Shown: positions 17,726 to 29,994 of the stretch, piece after piece | Layout of the letters: each line of letters opens with the position of its first letter | Position numbering within the stretch: position 1 is the first letter of the stretch | Source: Dehalococcoidia bacterium | Lineage (GTDB): Bacteria; Chloroflexota; Dehalococcoidia; SZUA-161 | NCBI GenBank assembly: GCA_014874385.1 | Contig: JACWAE010000024.1 | Span: forward strand, 1-64,000 | Direction of reading: 5' to 3' | Length of the DNA stretch: 64,000 nt | Translations under genes and position numbers: made by a program | Notes under the pieces: generated by a model | What the model was told of the DNA's origin: nothing | Databases searched by the model: none | What the model saw: the letters and a program-made list of their open reading frames with translations, nothing else

Positions 17726-18310
17726 TCAATCGCCACATAGCGCGAAAGATGCGAGACAGCTATATACCGCGCCCTCCCTGGCCAACCTGCTCCTCATCAG
17801 GCTCAAGGACTCAACCTCAAAAGATGACTTTGCCTCTGTCTTCAGCGCAGCAACATTTTCTCCCAGCCGCCGCCTCTCTCCAGGCGAAGCCTCCTCCCGA
17901 ACCCTTCCCAGAGTGAGATGAGGGGAGAAAGCCCTCTTTTCCGGAGGAAATCCCAGAGGGGCAAGAACACGGTCTATATTGTTATGTAAAGTACGAAGCG
18001 GCTCTATCTCTCCCCCTACCCCAACCCAGACCACCCTGGGGGCGTGAGGATTAGGAAAAGCCCCGGGGTCTCCGAGTTGGAGGCTAAAAGGAGCAACACC
18101 TTTGACAGCCTCGGAGAGTGCCTTCGTTAGCGCCGGTATCTCGGCTTCATCGACGTTGCCCAGGAACTTGAGAGTGAGATGAATGCCTTCCGGGTCAACC
18201 CATTTTACCGAAGCGTTTTTGCTTGTTCTCAGGTTATCCTGTAATTTACCAAGGGCCGTCTTAATCTGACTCGGCAGTTCGATGGCAATGAATGCACGTA
18301 TCGGTTCCAT
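17726..18310 (-). CDS. thpR: RNA 2',3'-cyclic phosphodiesterase (ThpR/LigT)
   Basis: 194 aa member of the 2H phosphoesterase superfamily, which opens 2',3'-cyclic phosphates at RNA ends. The paired HxTx motifs are HLTL (H44, T46) and HLTL (H131, T133). Length is typical. I chose the ATG at 18310; a TTG at 18322 overlaps the upstream stop codon and is a second option. It follows the metal-dependent hydrolase almost directly, suggesting translational coupling. Confidence 0.88.
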   Translation of the reverse strand: MEPIRAFIAIELPSQIKTALGKLQDNLRTSKNASVKWVDPEGIHLTLKFLGNVDEAEIPALTKALSEAVKGVAPFSLQLGDPGAFPNPHAPRVVWVGVGGEIEPLRTLHNNIDRVLAPLGFPPEKRAFSPHLTLGRVREEASPGERRRLGENVAALKTEAKSSFEVESLSLMRSRLAREGAVYSCLASFALCGD

Positions 18311-18318
18311 GATAGAGT

Positions 18319-19161
18319 TCAACTTAAAGACAGGAGTCTTCGAGCATTTCCTCCTAAGATTTTGCTTTTGGCCTCCTCAGAGAGAGCGAGAGCTTGGATA
18401 GATTTAACAAGTTTGCTTTGTTTCATAAGCGGGAAGTCGCTGCCATAAAGCACTTTCTCAGCCCCTAAAATCTCCGTAACATGCCTGAATATTTCGTCAC
18501 GGTAGAGCCAGGGCGAAGCAGCCGTATCAAAGTAGACATTCGATAATGCTTTAGCGACCTCTGGCATCAAAGCATAAAAGGGCAATCCTCCACCCCAGTG
18601 AGCACACACTAAGGTCAAATCAGGGAAATTGGTTATGAAGCTATAGAGAAGGCCGGGAGTTATATTACCTTTACCAGAATAGGAGTGCCCCACCGGCTCG
18701 GAGGCATGGGTCAGTATAATCAGTCGATGCTTCATCGCAGTCTGGGCTATTGGCCCCATAATATCCCTGTCAGTAAAATCAAACCCCTGCGTATCGCATC
18801 TCAGCTCGCCAATGCCTTTAGCCCCACCCTTCACACAACGCTCAAGCTCAACTATCGCCTTCTCACCCGCGAGAGGTTGTATAGCGCAAAAGCCCACCAG
18901 CCTGGTGGGATAACGGGCTACAGCTTCCAAAATGTAATCATTGGTTTCGTGACAAAGCTCGTGGCTCGACCAGCCGATGTTGAGCACCACCGAGACATTA
19001 ATACCATCGCTATCCATATTAGCAATGAGTTCCTCGGCAGTGGCAATTTTAGCTTTGGGGTCTTTGTATAGAAGGTCAAAACAGGCGTCACGCCCCAGGT
19101 AGCGATCACGATTTCCCTGTAACGCCGGTGACAAAATATGGGTATGAAAATCCACAATCAT
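18319..19161 (-). CDS. Amidohydrolase-family metal-dependent hydrolase (TIM barrel)
   Basis: 280 aa from ATG 19161. It belongs to the amidohydrolase 2 group with decarboxylases such as ACMSD. Metal ligands are visible as DFHTH (H6, H8), LTHAS, CAHWGGG and YGSDFP. The substrate cannot be told from sequence; the family acts on aromatic acids and related compounds. The upstream in-frame TTG at 19197 is part of the -35 box, so the ATG is preferred. Transcription probably starts at or next to the ATG, giving a leaderless message. Confidence 0.82.
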   Translation of the reverse strand: MIVDFHTHILSPALQGNRDRYLGRDACFDLLYKDPKAKIATAEELIANMDSDGINVSVVLNIGWSSHELCHETNDYILEAVARYPTRLVGFCAIQPLAGEKAIVELERCVKGGAKGIGELRCDTQGFDFTDRDIMGPIAQTAMKHRLIILTHASEPVGHSYSGKGNITPGLLYSFITNFPDLTLVCAHWGGGLPFYALMPEVAKALSNVYFDTAASPWLYRDEIFRHVTEILGAEKVLYGSDFPLMKQSKLVKSIQALALSEEAKSKILGGNARRLLSLS

Positions 19162-19168
19162 CTTCAGA

Positions 19169-19197
19169 ATTATAACAAGGTATAGCCGAGGTAACAA
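19169..19197 (-). promoter_or_regulatory. Near-consensus promoter placed for leaderless transcription
   Basis: Minus strand: TTGTTA (19192-19197), 17-base spacer, TATAAT (19169-19174). Only seven bases separate the -10 box from the ATG at 19161, so the start of transcription would be at about the A of the ATG. Confidence 0.75.
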
Positions 19198-19200
19198 GGC

Positions 19201-19510
19201 TAATATTTAATTGGCGGCTAGAGTTATTAATATCTCCGTCCCGCCAGGGAGTTAATAAAGGAACGAGTAAATTCTAAAGCCTGGGCAAATACGAAAGCCG
19301 ATGCTATTTTGCTAACACGTGCAAAGATTCAATGTTAGCCCCTCATTACCACGAAAATAGCTTTTTAACCGTTCGCCCTGAGCCTGTCGAAGGGTGAACG
19401 GCCCGTTCATGGTTCGACAAGCTCACCACGAACGGGGTCGTCTTTTATTATCGAGATAATATTTTCATTCTTGGCGGTGAGTATGAAATCACCATGACAA
19501 TTCCCGGGAC
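19201..19510. other. Intergenic with one repeat element
   Basis: 310 bases between the hydrolase promoter and the end of the small acidic gene. Apart from the paired hairpin repeat at 19369-19436 no gene or motif is seen. Confidence 0.5.
19369..19436. repeat. Paired palindromic repeat (REP-like)
   Basis: Two hairpin-forming units side by side. The first has GTTCGCCCT and AGGGTGAAC arms; the second has CCGTTC...GAACGG outer arms around a GGTTCGACAAGCTCACC core. This type of sequence is widespread in intergenic DNA of many bacteria. It lies between convergent or tail-facing genes and could also act as a transcript end. Confidence 0.65.
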
Positions 19511-19813
19511 TTATTCTTCTTCCTCCTCCTCAAACTCCTCATCGCTGAAGACGCCAACTTCTCGCCCCTGATACACAGTCACGATGAAATCATCCCGGGC
19601 AACGTTAGCCGACATTACCAAATCTTCGTCAATGGTATCAATAAGGTCTTGAATACCGTCTTGGGTTATATTTTCCCCGACACAAAGTGTGGCGTAGACT
19701 ATCGAAGGGGTGAAATGCATATCCACTTTGCCCACTTGTTCATCACCGGCAACTATGAGATAAGCCTCAGAGTGTGCAGTGCGGCATTCTCTTTCAAACT
19801 GATACTCTGCCAT
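19511..19813 (-). CDS. Hypothetical acidic protein
   Basis: 100 aa, not recognised. The body (MAEYQFERECRTAHSEAYL, 1-19, then VGKVDMHFTPSIVYATL) looks like a compact alpha/beta fold; the end is a run of glutamates (FEEEEEE). No signal peptide or metal motif. The ATG at 19813 has GGAGG eight bases upstream, preferred over an in-frame TTG two codons earlier. It starts 13 bp after proA and is probably the third gene of proB-proA. Its link to proline synthesis is only by position. Confidence 0.6.
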   Translation of the reverse strand: MAEYQFERECRTAHSEAYLIVAGDEQVGKVDMHFTPSIVYATLCVGENITQDGIQDLIDTIDEDLVMSANVARDDFIVTVYQGREVGVFSDEEFEEEEEE

Positions 19814-19826
19814 TATCAATCCTCCT

Positions 19827-21101
19827 CTATGGACGAACCTGCCCGCTGCCCAGCACTATCCATTTATAGGTAGTGAGTTCCCTAAGGCCCATCGGGCCCC
19901 GGGCATGGAACTTCTGTGTACTTATTCCCACCTCTGCGCCCAGCCCAAACTGGCCGCCATCGGTGAATCGGGTGCTGGCATTGACATAGACGCAAGCTGC
20001 ATCTACCTCATCCAGGAACTTCATCGCTGCCGAATAGTCCTCGGTCACAATGGCCTCGGAATGCCCTGAGCCATAACGATCGATATGCTCTAATGCCTCC
20101 TCCAGAGAATCCACCACCTTTACAGCGGCAACCAGAGCCAGGAACTCCTTGCCCCAGTCCTTCTCAGTGGCGGGAACCGCCTTAATCGACGTCAAAGGCT
20201 TAAGTATCTTTAGAGCACGCTTATCGCAGTGCAGCTCTACCTTGGCTCTGCCCAATTGCTGGGCAACCATCGGCAGGTAGCTTTTCGCCACCTCAGCGTG
20301 AACCAGTATGGCATCCAATGCGTTACAAACAGTTGGTCTCTGCACCTTGGCGTTATAGACAATGGCTGCCGCTTTTTCGAGATTTGCACTCCTATCAACG
20401 TAGGTGTGACAGACGCCGATTCCCCCTGTAACTACAGGCATAGCGGCGTTTTGGGCCACATACTTAATCAAATCAGCTCCACCGCGAGGAATCACTAGGT
20501 CAATGTAATCCCTCATTTTCAGCATTTGTCCTACCATGGCGCGATCGGTTGATTCGATAAACTGCACTGCCCCCTCCGGGACCCCGGCACGATATGCGAC
20601 ATTCTGTATTATCTTAGCCAGAGCCGAATTGGAGTGCACAGCCTCCTTGCCGCCGCGTAGCATGACGGCATTCCCCGACTTGAGGCAAAGTACAGAGATA
20701 TCCACAGTAACATTAGGTCGGCTCTCATAGACAGCCCCGATCACCCCCAGAGGAACACGTTTCTTGCCCACCTGAAGCCCGTTAGGCAGGGTACGCATCT
20801 CGAAAGTCTCCCCCACCGGGTCAGGTAATGCAGCCACGGTGCGTACATCGCCTGCAATGCCCTTAATTCGCTCTGTGTTTAGCAGCAGGCGGTCGAGCAT
20901 GGCAGTGCTCATGCCTGCCTTCTTACCCTCACGGTAGTCCAAGCGGTTGGCAGCCAGGATATCCTTCTCTTTGCCCACAAGCTCATCGGCGATGGCAAGT
21001 AACGCCTTGTTCTTGACCGCAGTGCTCAGATTCGCAAGTTTCTTGGAGGCAGCTTTCGCTGCCTTAGCTTTAATTTCAACCTCGTTCGTAGCGGATGGCA
21101 T
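19827..21101 (-). CDS. proA: Gamma-glutamyl phosphate reductase (ProA)
   Basis: 424 aa aldehyde-dehydrogenase-like enzyme making glutamate-5-semialdehyde, the second step of proline synthesis. The catalytic cysteine lies in QRPTVCNALD, and the VYESRPNVTVD and IPRGGADLIKYV segments are family marks. Length is normal. It starts 17 bp downstream of proB, so the two consecutive enzymes share a transcript; the product of ProB is unstable, which favours close coupling. A short acidic gene follows. Confidence 0.96.
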   Translation of the reverse strand: MPSATNEVEIKAKAAKAASKKLANLSTAVKNKALLAIADELVGKEKDILAANRLDYREGKKAGMSTAMLDRLLLNTERIKGIAGDVRTVAALPDPVGETFEMRTLPNGLQVGKKRVPLGVIGAVYESRPNVTVDISVLCLKSGNAVMLRGGKEAVHSNSALAKIIQNVAYRAGVPEGAVQFIESTDRAMVGQMLKMRDYIDLVIPRGGADLIKYVAQNAAMPVVTGGIGVCHTYVDRSANLEKAAAIVYNAKVQRPTVCNALDAILVHAEVAKSYLPMVAQQLGRAKVELHCDKRALKILKPLTSIKAVPATEKDWGKEFLALVAAVKVVDSLEEALEHIDRYGSGHSEAIVTEDYSAAMKFLDEVDAACVYVNASTRFTDGGQFGLGAEVGISTQKFHARGPMGLRELTTYKWIVLGSGQVRP

Positions 21102-21118
21102 GATGTCTCCTTTTGGAA

Positions 21119-22231
21119 CTAAAGCGTCACCAGATTATCGCGGTGCACCAGCTCAGCCCCGTATTCGCGACCCAGAAGTTCAGCGATTCTATCCGAATGA
21201 GCCCCTTTAATAACAGCAATATCGTTCGAGCTGTAGTTGGATATACCGCAGGCTATTTTTCCCCCGGTCTTACTATCGAATATGTTTACCACGTCCCCCC
21301 GGTCGAACTCACCGCTAACCTTGGCAACACCTGCAGGGAGAAGACTCTTGCTCTGACTTCTCAAAGCTGTCGCTGCGCCTGCGTCAATGTAGACCTTACC
21401 TTTGGAAGGCTGGCTCAGCAGCCAGCGTTTGCGACTTTCCAGCCTAGACGCAATCGGCTGGAAGAAAGTGCCCATAGCCTCCCCCCTGGCTAACCTGACA
21501 ATGACGTCATGCTCTCGCCCGTCAGCTATGACGACCGGCACCCCAGAGGCGGTAGCCAGCCTGGCCGCCTCTACCTTTGTGGCCATACCGCCAGTGCCCC
21601 GCTCACTCGAAGTTCCACCTGCGAGGCTCTCGATATAAGAGTCTATCTTATCAACTCGTTCGATAAGCTTGGCATTGGAATCCCGATGAGGGTCGGCAGT
21701 GTAAAGGCCGCCGGTATCAGTGAGCAGCATCAAAAGGTCGGCATCGACAAGATTAGCTACCAAAGCAGACAGATTATCGTTGTCACCGAATACGGTTTCC
21801 TGGATTTCCTCCACTGCAACAACATCGTTCTCGTTGATTATAGGTATCACGCGAAGTTCTAGAAGCGTCGTTAAAGTGTTGCGGGCATTAAGGTATCTGA
21901 GACGGTCTGAGAGGTCAGACCTTGTAAGCAATGTCTGCGCGATGATTATCTCATGCCAGCCGAAGAGCTGATCGTAAGCATCCATAAGCCGGCTCTGGCC
22001 CACTGCGGCCAGCACTTGGTTGGATGTGATTTCCTTGCGCTCCTCGCAAGTACCCAGGCGATGCCTGCCGGCTGCAATCGCCCCTGAGGTAACAATGACT
22101 ACAGCCAGGCCTTCCTTATGAAGCATGGCTATCTGCCCTACCAGGGAAGCCATGGTCTCAAGGCTGAGGTGATCGCTCCCCCCGGTAAGCAGATTGGTAC
22201 CTAATTTGACCACAATGCGATGATAATTCAT
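21119..22231 (-). CDS. proB: Glutamate 5-kinase with PUA domain (ProB)
   Basis: 370 aa. Phosphorylates glutamate with ATP at the start of proline synthesis. The amino-acid-kinase domain fills residues 1-260 (VVKLGTNLLTGG at 7-18, INENDVVAVEE, DTGGLYTADP), and a PUA domain spans about 275-355. It is the first gene of proB-proA on the minus strand. Full-length ProB with a PUA domain is the common bacterial form and is usually feedback-inhibited by proline through the kinase domain. Confidence 0.96.
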   Translation of the reverse strand: MNYHRIVVKLGTNLLTGGSDHLSLETMASLVGQIAMLHKEGLAVVIVTSGAIAAGRHRLGTCEERKEITSNQVLAAVGQSRLMDAYDQLFGWHEIIIAQTLLTRSDLSDRLRYLNARNTLTTLLELRVIPIINENDVVAVEEIQETVFGDNDNLSALVANLVDADLLMLLTDTGGLYTADPHRDSNAKLIERVDKIDSYIESLAGGTSSERGTGGMATKVEAARLATASGVPVVIADGREHDVIVRLARGEAMGTFFQPIASRLESRKRWLLSQPSKGKVYIDAGAATALRSQSKSLLPAGVAKVSGEFDRGDVVNIFDSKTGGKIACGISNYSSNDIAVIKGAHSDRIAELLGREYGAELVHRDNLVTL

Positions 22232-22301
22232 GGCAAATCGCTCCTATTATAGCAGCGAAGTAAAGCGGTAACAACGATGAGCTTGCTTTACTGGGGGGAG
22301 A

Positions 22302-23564
22302 TTAAAACTCTTTAGAGAGAGTAGTTAGAAACTCAGCGTTAGTAGGGGTCTTGGACAATCTCTCCAGCACGCGCTCGGTAGCCTCAGTGGAGTTAGGTGA
22401 GTTAGTGTTCATGAGAGTAATCATCCTGCGCACTATCCAGACCTGCTTTAAAGTATTCTCGTCGAGAAGCAATTCTTCACGCCTGGTGCCGCTGCGCTGG
22501 ATGTCTATGGCAGGGAAAATCCTGCGCTCAGCGAGCTTGCGGTCAAGATGAAGCTCCATATTGCCGGTGCCTTTGAACTCCTCGTATATCACGTCATCCA
22601 TCCTGCTGCCAGTATCGACAAGGCAGGTAGCTATGACAGTCAGGCTTCCCCCCTCCTCCGTGTTCCTGGCCGCACCGAAGAACCTCTTGGGTGAATAGAG
22701 GGCAGCAGGGTCGACGCCTCCGGAAAGAGTACGCCCGCTTGATGGCATTTCCAGGTTATAGGCGCGAGTCAGTCGAGTGATGCTGTCGAGCAGGATGACC
22801 ACATCCATGCCCACTTCAACTAACCTTTTGGCGCGATCCAGTGCCACCTCAGCCACCCTGGTATGTTCTTCGACAGGCTCGTCGAAGGTAGAAGCAATTA
22901 CTTCCGCCCTGACTGATTTCTTCCAGTCGGTAACCTCCTCGGGCCGCTCCCCGATAAGGCAGATCATAAGATGTATGTCGTTGTAGTTAGCAATGATGCC
23001 ATTGGCGATATGCTTTAGCAACATGGTCTTTCCAGCCTTGGGCGGTGACACGATAAGTCCTCGCTGACCGCGACCGATGGGAGCTATAAGATTGAGGAGC
23101 CTTTGCGATAGATTATTGGAAGCAGTCTCCAGGTTAATCAGCTTATTGGGAAAGATAGGCGTCTTATGCTCGAACAAGGGGCGTTCTTTAATCGCCTCGG
23201 GGTCCATATTGTTGACTGTCTCGACACGAAGCAAGCTATGATATTTTTCACCGTCTTTGGGAGCCCTCACCTGGCCGCTGACGATATCTCCGGTCCGCAG
23301 AGCAAAGCGACGAATCTGGGACTGGGATACATAAATGTCGTTAGCATTGGGATGGAGATCAGCTTGGCGCAGAAATCCATAGCCCTCATTCATAATCTCG
23401 AGGATGCCTCCTCTGAAGGAGTAACCGTGCTGCTCGGCATTTGCCTGAAGCAGCCGTAATACAATGTCCTCTTTCTTCAGGGCGCTGATGCCAGTGATGC
23501 CGAGCTCCTTGGCCATGTTCATAAGTTCCTCTTTGGTCTTGACTTCCAGTTCGGTGATATTCAT
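22302..23564 (-). CDS. rho: Transcription termination factor Rho
   Basis: 420 aa RNA-dependent helicase. N-terminal helical region, then a cold-shock-like RNA-binding domain with GYGFLR (61-66), then the RecA-like ATPase with P-loop PPKAGKT (174-180). The Walker B segment is [16 protein letters not shown] and the Q-loop/R-loop region is [12 protein letters not shown]. Size is like E. coli Rho, without large insertions. It lies 76 bp downstream of the aldolase gene; no separate terminator is seen between them. Confidence 0.97.
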   Translation of the reverse strand: MNITELEVKTKEELMNMAKELGITGISALKKEDIVLRLLQANAEQHGYSFRGGILEIMNEGYGFLRQADLHPNANDIYVSQSQIRRFALRTGDIVSGQVRAPKDGEKYHSLLRVETVNNMDPEAIKERPLFEHKTPIFPNKLINLETASNNLSQRLLNLIAPIGRGQRGLIVSPPKAGKTMLLKHIANGIIANYNDIHLMICLIGERPEEVTDWKKSVRAEVIASTFDEPVEEHTRVAEVALDRAKRLVEVGMDVVILLDSITRLTRAYNLEMPSSGRTLSGGVDPAALYSPKRFFGAARNTEEGGSLTVIATCLVDTGSRMDDVIYEEFKGTGNMELHLDRKLAERRIFPAIDIQRSGTRREELLLDENTLKQVWIVRRMITLMNTNSPNSTEATERVLERLSKTPTNAEFLTTLSKEF

Positions 23565-23640
23565 AGTCCTACTCCATAATTAAATTGAACATAATCCATA
23601 AAAGGTGCTTGCCTCGGTGTCATAGTTGTGGATTGTGGCC

Positions 23641-24297
23641 CTATGCCTTCGAGATACGTTGCCAATCCTCAGCAAAGCGGCATATTCCAATATCAGTTAG
23701 TGGGTGTTTGACCATCTGCATAAGTACACTATAAGGTATAGTTGCTATATGAGCCCCTGCTTTAGCAGCAGCCACCACGTGCAGTGGATGACGTATGCTC
23801 GCAGCGATCACCTGAGTCTTAATTCTGTCTTTATAATGATCGAATATATTCACGATCTCAGCGACAATCTGCATTCCATCGTGACCGGCATCGTCAAGCC
23901 TGCCCACGAACGCGCTTACGTAAGTTGCCCCTGCAATCGCGCCCAGTATCGCCTGATTAAGAGAAAAACAAAGCGTTAAATTAGTCCGTATTCCCTCTCT
24001 GGAAAGAGCCGAGATAGCTTCCAAACCGCTGGCCGACATAGGAATCTTGACCACTACATTGGGCGACCAGGAGGAGACTTCTCTTGCTTCCCGGATCATA
24101 GCCTCTGGCTCCAGGCTGAGCACCTCAGCGCTTATGGGGCCATCTACTACAGAGGAGATCTCCCTGATAACCGCCTTCATATCCGCCCGCTTTTCCTTAG
24201 CTACCAGGGAAGGATTAGTGGTAACTCCGCTAATCACACCCAGTTTTGCTGCCTGGCGAATCTCATCGATATTGGCGGTATCCAGGAATATTCGCAT
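23641..24297 (-). CDS. fsa: Transaldolase/fructose-6-phosphate aldolase-type enzyme
   Basis: 218 aa small transaldolase (TalC/FSA group). The Schiff-base lysine is K84 in VVVKIPMS, and the N-terminal [10 protein letters not shown] and GVTTNPSLV motifs are intact. Small members of this family are either transaldolases or fructose-6-phosphate aldolases; sequence alone does not decide. The gene is between pyrG and rho on the same strand with 67 and 76 bp gaps, and likely feeds the non-oxidative pentose phosphate pathway. Confidence 0.88.
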   Translation of the reverse strand: MRIFLDTANIDEIRQAAKLGVISGVTTNPSLVAKEKRADMKAVIREISSVVDGPISAEVLSLEPEAMIREAREVSSWSPNVVVKIPMSASGLEAISALSREGIRTNLTLCFSLNQAILGAIAGATYVSAFVGRLDDAGHDGMQIVAEIVNIFDHYKDRIKTQVIAASIRHPLHVVAAAKAGAHIATIPYSVLMQMVKHPLTDIGICRFAEDWQRISKA

Positions 24298-24364
24298 CTA
24301 GTCCCCTTGACTATAGCATAAGTCAACGATTTTGTCTATATGATGTCCTCGTCCATATACTGAG

Positions 24365-26011
24365 TTAATTGGTAACCGTTGGTTCCAGAGGTAAAGGACG
24401 CTGATCGCCTACCTTCAAAGTCTTCTTAGCTGCCTCAATGAAATCGCAAAACAGAGGATGAGGGCGGTTGGGACGAGAGGTAAATTCCGGATGAAACTGC
24501 GTGCCCACCATCCAGGGGTGTTTTGCAAGCTCGACTATCTCGACCAACCTGCCATCAGGGGAAATGCCACTGGCAATAAGGCCAGCCTTGCCCAAAACCT
24601 CTCTGTACTTATTATTAAACTCAAAGCGATGACGGTGCCGCTCGTAAATTAAGGACGAGTTATAGGCGGCAGCAGCGTGAGTGCCTGGCACCAACTGGCA
24701 GGGATATAGCCCCAAACGCATCGTGCCTCCCTTTTCTTTTACGTCCCGTTGATTTAGCATGAGGTCGATAACAGGCTCAGGGGTATCCTTATCGAATTCT
24801 GTGGAATTAGGCTTAGCTGACTTCAGCACGTGGCGTGCGAATTCAATTACCATCATATGCAAGCCAAGACACAGGCCAAGATATGGAATATTGTTCTCGC
24901 GGGCATATCTCGCCGCTCTAATCTTTCCCTCGATGCCCCGATAGCCAAAACCTCCGGGCACAACTATCCCGTTTGCTGCGTGCAACAGTGCTTCACCGCC
25001 ATCCTTTTCAAGCTCCTCGGACTCGATCCAGACGATTTCAACATCTCGGTCGTGGTATAGAGCAGCGTGACGCAAAGCCTCTTTCACCGATAAGTAAGCA
25101 TCCCGCAGCTTCACATATTTGCCGACGAGAGCGATAGACACCGGTGTCTTCGGCTTTTTCATTCTCTCCACCATGCTCCGCCAATCGCTGAGGTCCCGTG
25201 ACGCTGCCGACAACCGCAGCTTATCAACGACGATTTCTCCCAGTCCCGCCTCATCGAGCATTAGAGGCACCTCATAAATGTTGGACGCTGTGGTTAGACC
25301 CACAACAGCACGCTTCTCGACATCACAGAACAGGGCAATCTTTTCTTTGAACTCCTCGGCAACCGGATAGTCGCTGCGGCACACTATGATATCGGGTTGA
25401 ATTCCTATGCTGCGAAGCTCTTTAACACTGTGCTGGGTTGGTTTGGTCTTGAGTTCACCTGTAGATGAGATAAAGGGAAGAAGGGTAACATGGATATAGA
25501 GAACATTATCCCGCCCCACATCGTTCCGCATCTGCCGGATAGCTTCCAGGAATGGCTGACCCTCGATATCACCGACCGTGCCCCCCACCTCCACCATTAC
25601 TACATCGGCGCCGCTCTTCTCGGCCACCTCACGAATTCGTTTCTTAATCTCAGTGGTAACATGGGGCACTATCTGGATAGTACCGCCCAGGAAATCTCCT
25701 CTTCTCTCCTTGGCGATCACAGAGCCATATATCTGCCCCGTGGTAACGCTGGACGAAGTGGTCAGGTTGGTATCAATGAAGCGCTCATAGTGCCCCAGAT
25801 CAAGGTCTGTCTCTGCGCCGTCCTCGGTAACGAAGACCTCCCCGTGCTGATAAGGGGACATAGTTCCGGGGTCGACGTTGAGGTATGGGTCTAACTTCTG
25901 AGCAGATACGCTAATCTGGTAGCTTTTCAGCAGCCTTCCGACAGAAGCGGCGACTATCCCTTTTCCTACGGAACTAACTACTCCACCGGTAACGAATATA
26001 TACTTCGCCAT
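24365..26011 (-). CDS. pyrG: CTP synthase
   Basis: 548 aa. Converts UTP to CTP with glutamine as ammonia source. The N-terminal synthetase domain begins with [14 protein letters not shown] (5-18), and the C-terminal glutamine amidotransferase has nucleophile C381 in [10 protein letters not shown] and the HPEF ending of the catalytic triad. Length is normal. It has its own promoter with a consensus TTGACA, divergent from ligA. Confidence 0.98.
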   Translation of the reverse strand: MAKYIFVTGGVVSSVGKGIVAASVGRLLKSYQISVSAQKLDPYLNVDPGTMSPYQHGEVFVTEDGAETDLDLGHYERFIDTNLTTSSSVTTGQIYGSVIAKERRGDFLGGTIQIVPHVTTEIKKRIREVAEKSGADVVMVEVGGTVGDIEGQPFLEAIRQMRNDVGRDNVLYIHVTLLPFISSTGELKTKPTQHSVKELRSIGIQPDIIVCRSDYPVAEEFKEKIALFCDVEKRAVVGLTTASNIYEVPLMLDEAGLGEIVVDKLRLSAASRDLSDWRSMVERMKKPKTPVSIALVGKYVKLRDAYLSVKEALRHAALYHDRDVEIVWIESEELEKDGGEALLHAANGIVVPGGFGYRGIEGKIRAARYARENNIPYLGLCLGLHMMVIEFARHVLKSAKPNSTEFDKDTPEPVIDLMLNQRDVKEKGGTMRLGLYPCQLVPGTHAAAAYNSSLIYERHRHRFEFNNKYREVLGKAGLIASGISPDGRLVEIVELAKHPWMVGTQFHPEFTSRPNRPHPLFCDFIEAAKKTLKVGDQRPLPLEPTVTN

Positions 26012-26028
26012 AAACCGCTTCGCCTATT

Positions 26029-26057
26029 TTAATATCATAAAAACAACCTTTTGTCAA
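26029..26057 (-). promoter_or_regulatory. Strong promoter for pyrG
   Basis: Minus strand: TTGACA (26052-26057), 17 bases, TATTAA (26029-26034). The start point should be very near the pyrG ATG at 26011, leaving a leader of about ten bases. Confidence 0.75.
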
Positions 26058-26076
26058 AACGCTGGCAGAGTCATTT

Positions 26077-26104
26077 TTGAAGCTTTATTGAACTGTGTTA
26101 TACT
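26077..26104 (+). promoter_or_regulatory. Promoter for ligA-pth
   Basis: TTGAAG (26077-26082), 16 bases, TATACT (26099-26104), back to back with the pyrG promoter. Confidence 0.6.
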
Positions 26105-26126
26105 ACAAAAGCAAAAACAGTTTTAG

Positions 26127-28175
<2,049 letters not shown>

Positions 28176-28181
28176 ATATTA

Positions 28182-28760
28182 ATGAAGCTGATCGTAGGAC
28201 TGGGTAACCCGGGTCGAAATTATGTCAACAACAGGCACAACGCAGGTTTTAAATGCGTTGACCTCTTTGCCCGCGAGCATGGCATCTCGCTGACACAGCG
28301 CCGTGCACTCAGCAAACTGGGCACGGGAGAGGTAGCAAACACCCGTATTGTCGTGGCCAAGCCTCAGACCTTCATGAACCTGAGCGGCGAGGCAGTGTCA
28401 GCGCTGGTGCGCCGCTACAAGGTCTCATCGAAAGACATACTCGTTATCTACGACGACCTCGACCTTCCGTTGGGCAAGATTCGCATTCGCGAGAAAGGAA
28501 GCTCGGGGGGACATAATGGCCTGAAGTCCGTCATCTCCCATCTGGGCACCCAGGACTTCCACCGGATCCGGGTAGGTATCGCCCCTGCCGAAGGCAGCGA
28601 TAGTATCTCCACTTCTAAGGTTGACGCCATCGAACACGTCCTCAGCGATTTCACCGAGGAAGAAAAAACCGTGATGCGAGAGGTCTACGTCAAAGTCGCC
28701 GCTGCTATCGAATGCGTTCTTATCGAAGGCATCGCGGCCGCGATGAACAAATACAACTGA
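28182..28760 (+). CDS. pth: Peptidyl-tRNA hydrolase
   Basis: 192 aa. Frees tRNA from peptidyl-tRNAs that drop off ribosomes. Catalytic H20 is in NRHNAG, and the family segments KPQTFMNLSG and IYDDLDLPLG are intact with the supporting Asp. Normal size. Second gene of ligA-pth and convergent with the VWA gene. Confidence 0.97.
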   Translation: MKLIVGLGNPGRNYVNNRHNAGFKCVDLFAREHGISLTQRRALSKLGTGEVANTRIVVAKPQTFMNLSGEAVSALVRRYKVSSKDILVIYDDLDLPLGKIRIREKGSSGGHNGLKSVISHLGTQDFHRIRVGIAPAEGSDSISTSKVDAIEHVLSDFTEEEKTVMREVYVKVAAAIECVLIEGIAAAMNKYN

Positions 28761-28818
28761 CGAGCCTCTAAAGACTCCTCAATTCTTCGGGGTAAAGGCG
28801 CGCTCAAAACAGATTGGG

Positions 28819-29988
28819 TCACCTCTTCACGACCAACTTTTTCACAGATTGCCCCAGACCATCAAGGGTAAGCTCATACATGGGGAAGAGCTTCCCTATC
28901 ATTTGAACAGTAGGGTGATTCCAGTAACTTGGCATTTCCGGGTTCAGCCAGATACAGTGGGTAAAATGTTCTGCGATTTGCTTAAGCCATAGTATCCCCG
29001 GGCTGACATTGCGCTCGTAGTAGTAGATTGCCCCCCACCTGTCTGTTAACTCCTGGATAGCCATCCTGGCATCTCCTACTAATACCACCTTGTAGTCAGC
29101 TTCCAGTGTGCGCAGAAGGTGCTCAGTGCTTATTGCCTCCCGCCTCTCTATGTCCCGGTAAAGGTTATCGTAAACGCAATTATGAAAATAGTAATATTGA
29201 AAATCCTTGAAATGACTGCTGGAGTGAGCGGCTGAGAAAAGTTGACTGCATAGCTGGGCAAAAGGTTCCATGGACCCGCCAACGTCCATTAATAGCAGCA
29301 ATTTGACCGCATTTTTTCTGCTCCGTGTCCACACAAACTCAAGATCGCCAGCATTCTTGCACGTAGCATCAATTGTTTTATCCAGGTCCAGCTCGTCCTC
29401 GGGACCGATTCGGTTGAGTTCCCGCAGCCCTCTCAGGGCCATCTTAATCTGGCGGACATCGAGGGTCAGGTCACTGCGATAGTTTCGGAATCTCCTCTCC
29501 TGAGCAATTTGTATGGCATGTCTGCCTCCCGATTGACCGCCGATTCTGATGCCGGTGGGATTAGAGCCAGAATGTCCAAAAGGAGCGGTGCCTCCTCGAC
29601 CGATCCAGTAATCTCCGCCATCATGCTGCTCAGTCTGTTCCTTGAGCCTCTTCTCCAGCTCCTTAATCAACTCGTCAAGGTCCATGTTATCAAATAGAGC
29701 TCGCTCTGCCTCAGTAAGGGTCGTCCGGTTAATGGGGTTTTTGAGCCATTCCAGTATCTGCTCTGAGATATCTACCGGGCCCTCTATTCCCTTAAAGTAT
29801 TCCTGAAAAGCAACGTCGTAATGGTCGTAATGGGTTTCGCTTTTAACCAGTATCGCTCTTGCCAGATAGTAGAATTCATCGAGGTTAGTGATGCAATTCT
29901 GGTTAAGCGCGTCCATGAGGGTCATCCACTCCGTAACGGAAACGGGCACCTTTCTTTTCCTGAGGGTATAGAAGAAATCGGTAAACAT
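28819..29988 (-). CDS. CoxE-like von Willebrand factor A domain protein
   Basis: 389 aa. The N-terminal half is helical (VSVTEWMTLMDAL onward) with a Gly-rich hinge near 125-155, and the C-terminal half is a VWA domain. The MIDAS motif is DVGGSM at 235-240: the first serine of DxSxS is glycine, so metal binding may be altered. CoxE/VWA proteins work with MoxR ATPases as chaperone-like pairs that help metal or cofactor insertion. The MoxR gene lies just upstream (6 bp), supporting such a pair; the client enzyme is not in the window. Confidence 0.82.
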   Translation of the reverse strand: MFTDFFYTLRKRKVPVSVTEWMTLMDALNQNCITNLDEFYYLARAILVKSETHYDHYDVAFQEYFKGIEGPVDISEQILEWLKNPINRTTLTEAERALFDNMDLDELIKELEKRLKEQTEQHDGGDYWIGRGGTAPFGHSGSNPTGIRIGGQSGGRHAIQIAQERRFRNYRSDLTLDVRQIKMALRGLRELNRIGPEDELDLDKTIDATCKNAGDLEFVWTRSRKNAVKLLLLMDVGGSMEPFAQLCSQLFSAAHSSSHFKDFQYYYFHNCVYDNLYRDIERREAISTEHLLRTLEADYKVVLVGDARMAIQELTDRWGAIYYYERNVSPGILWLKQIAEHFTHCIWLNPEMPSYWNHPTVQMIGKLFPMYELTLDGLGQSVKKLVVKR

Positions 29989-29994
29989 GTTTAT

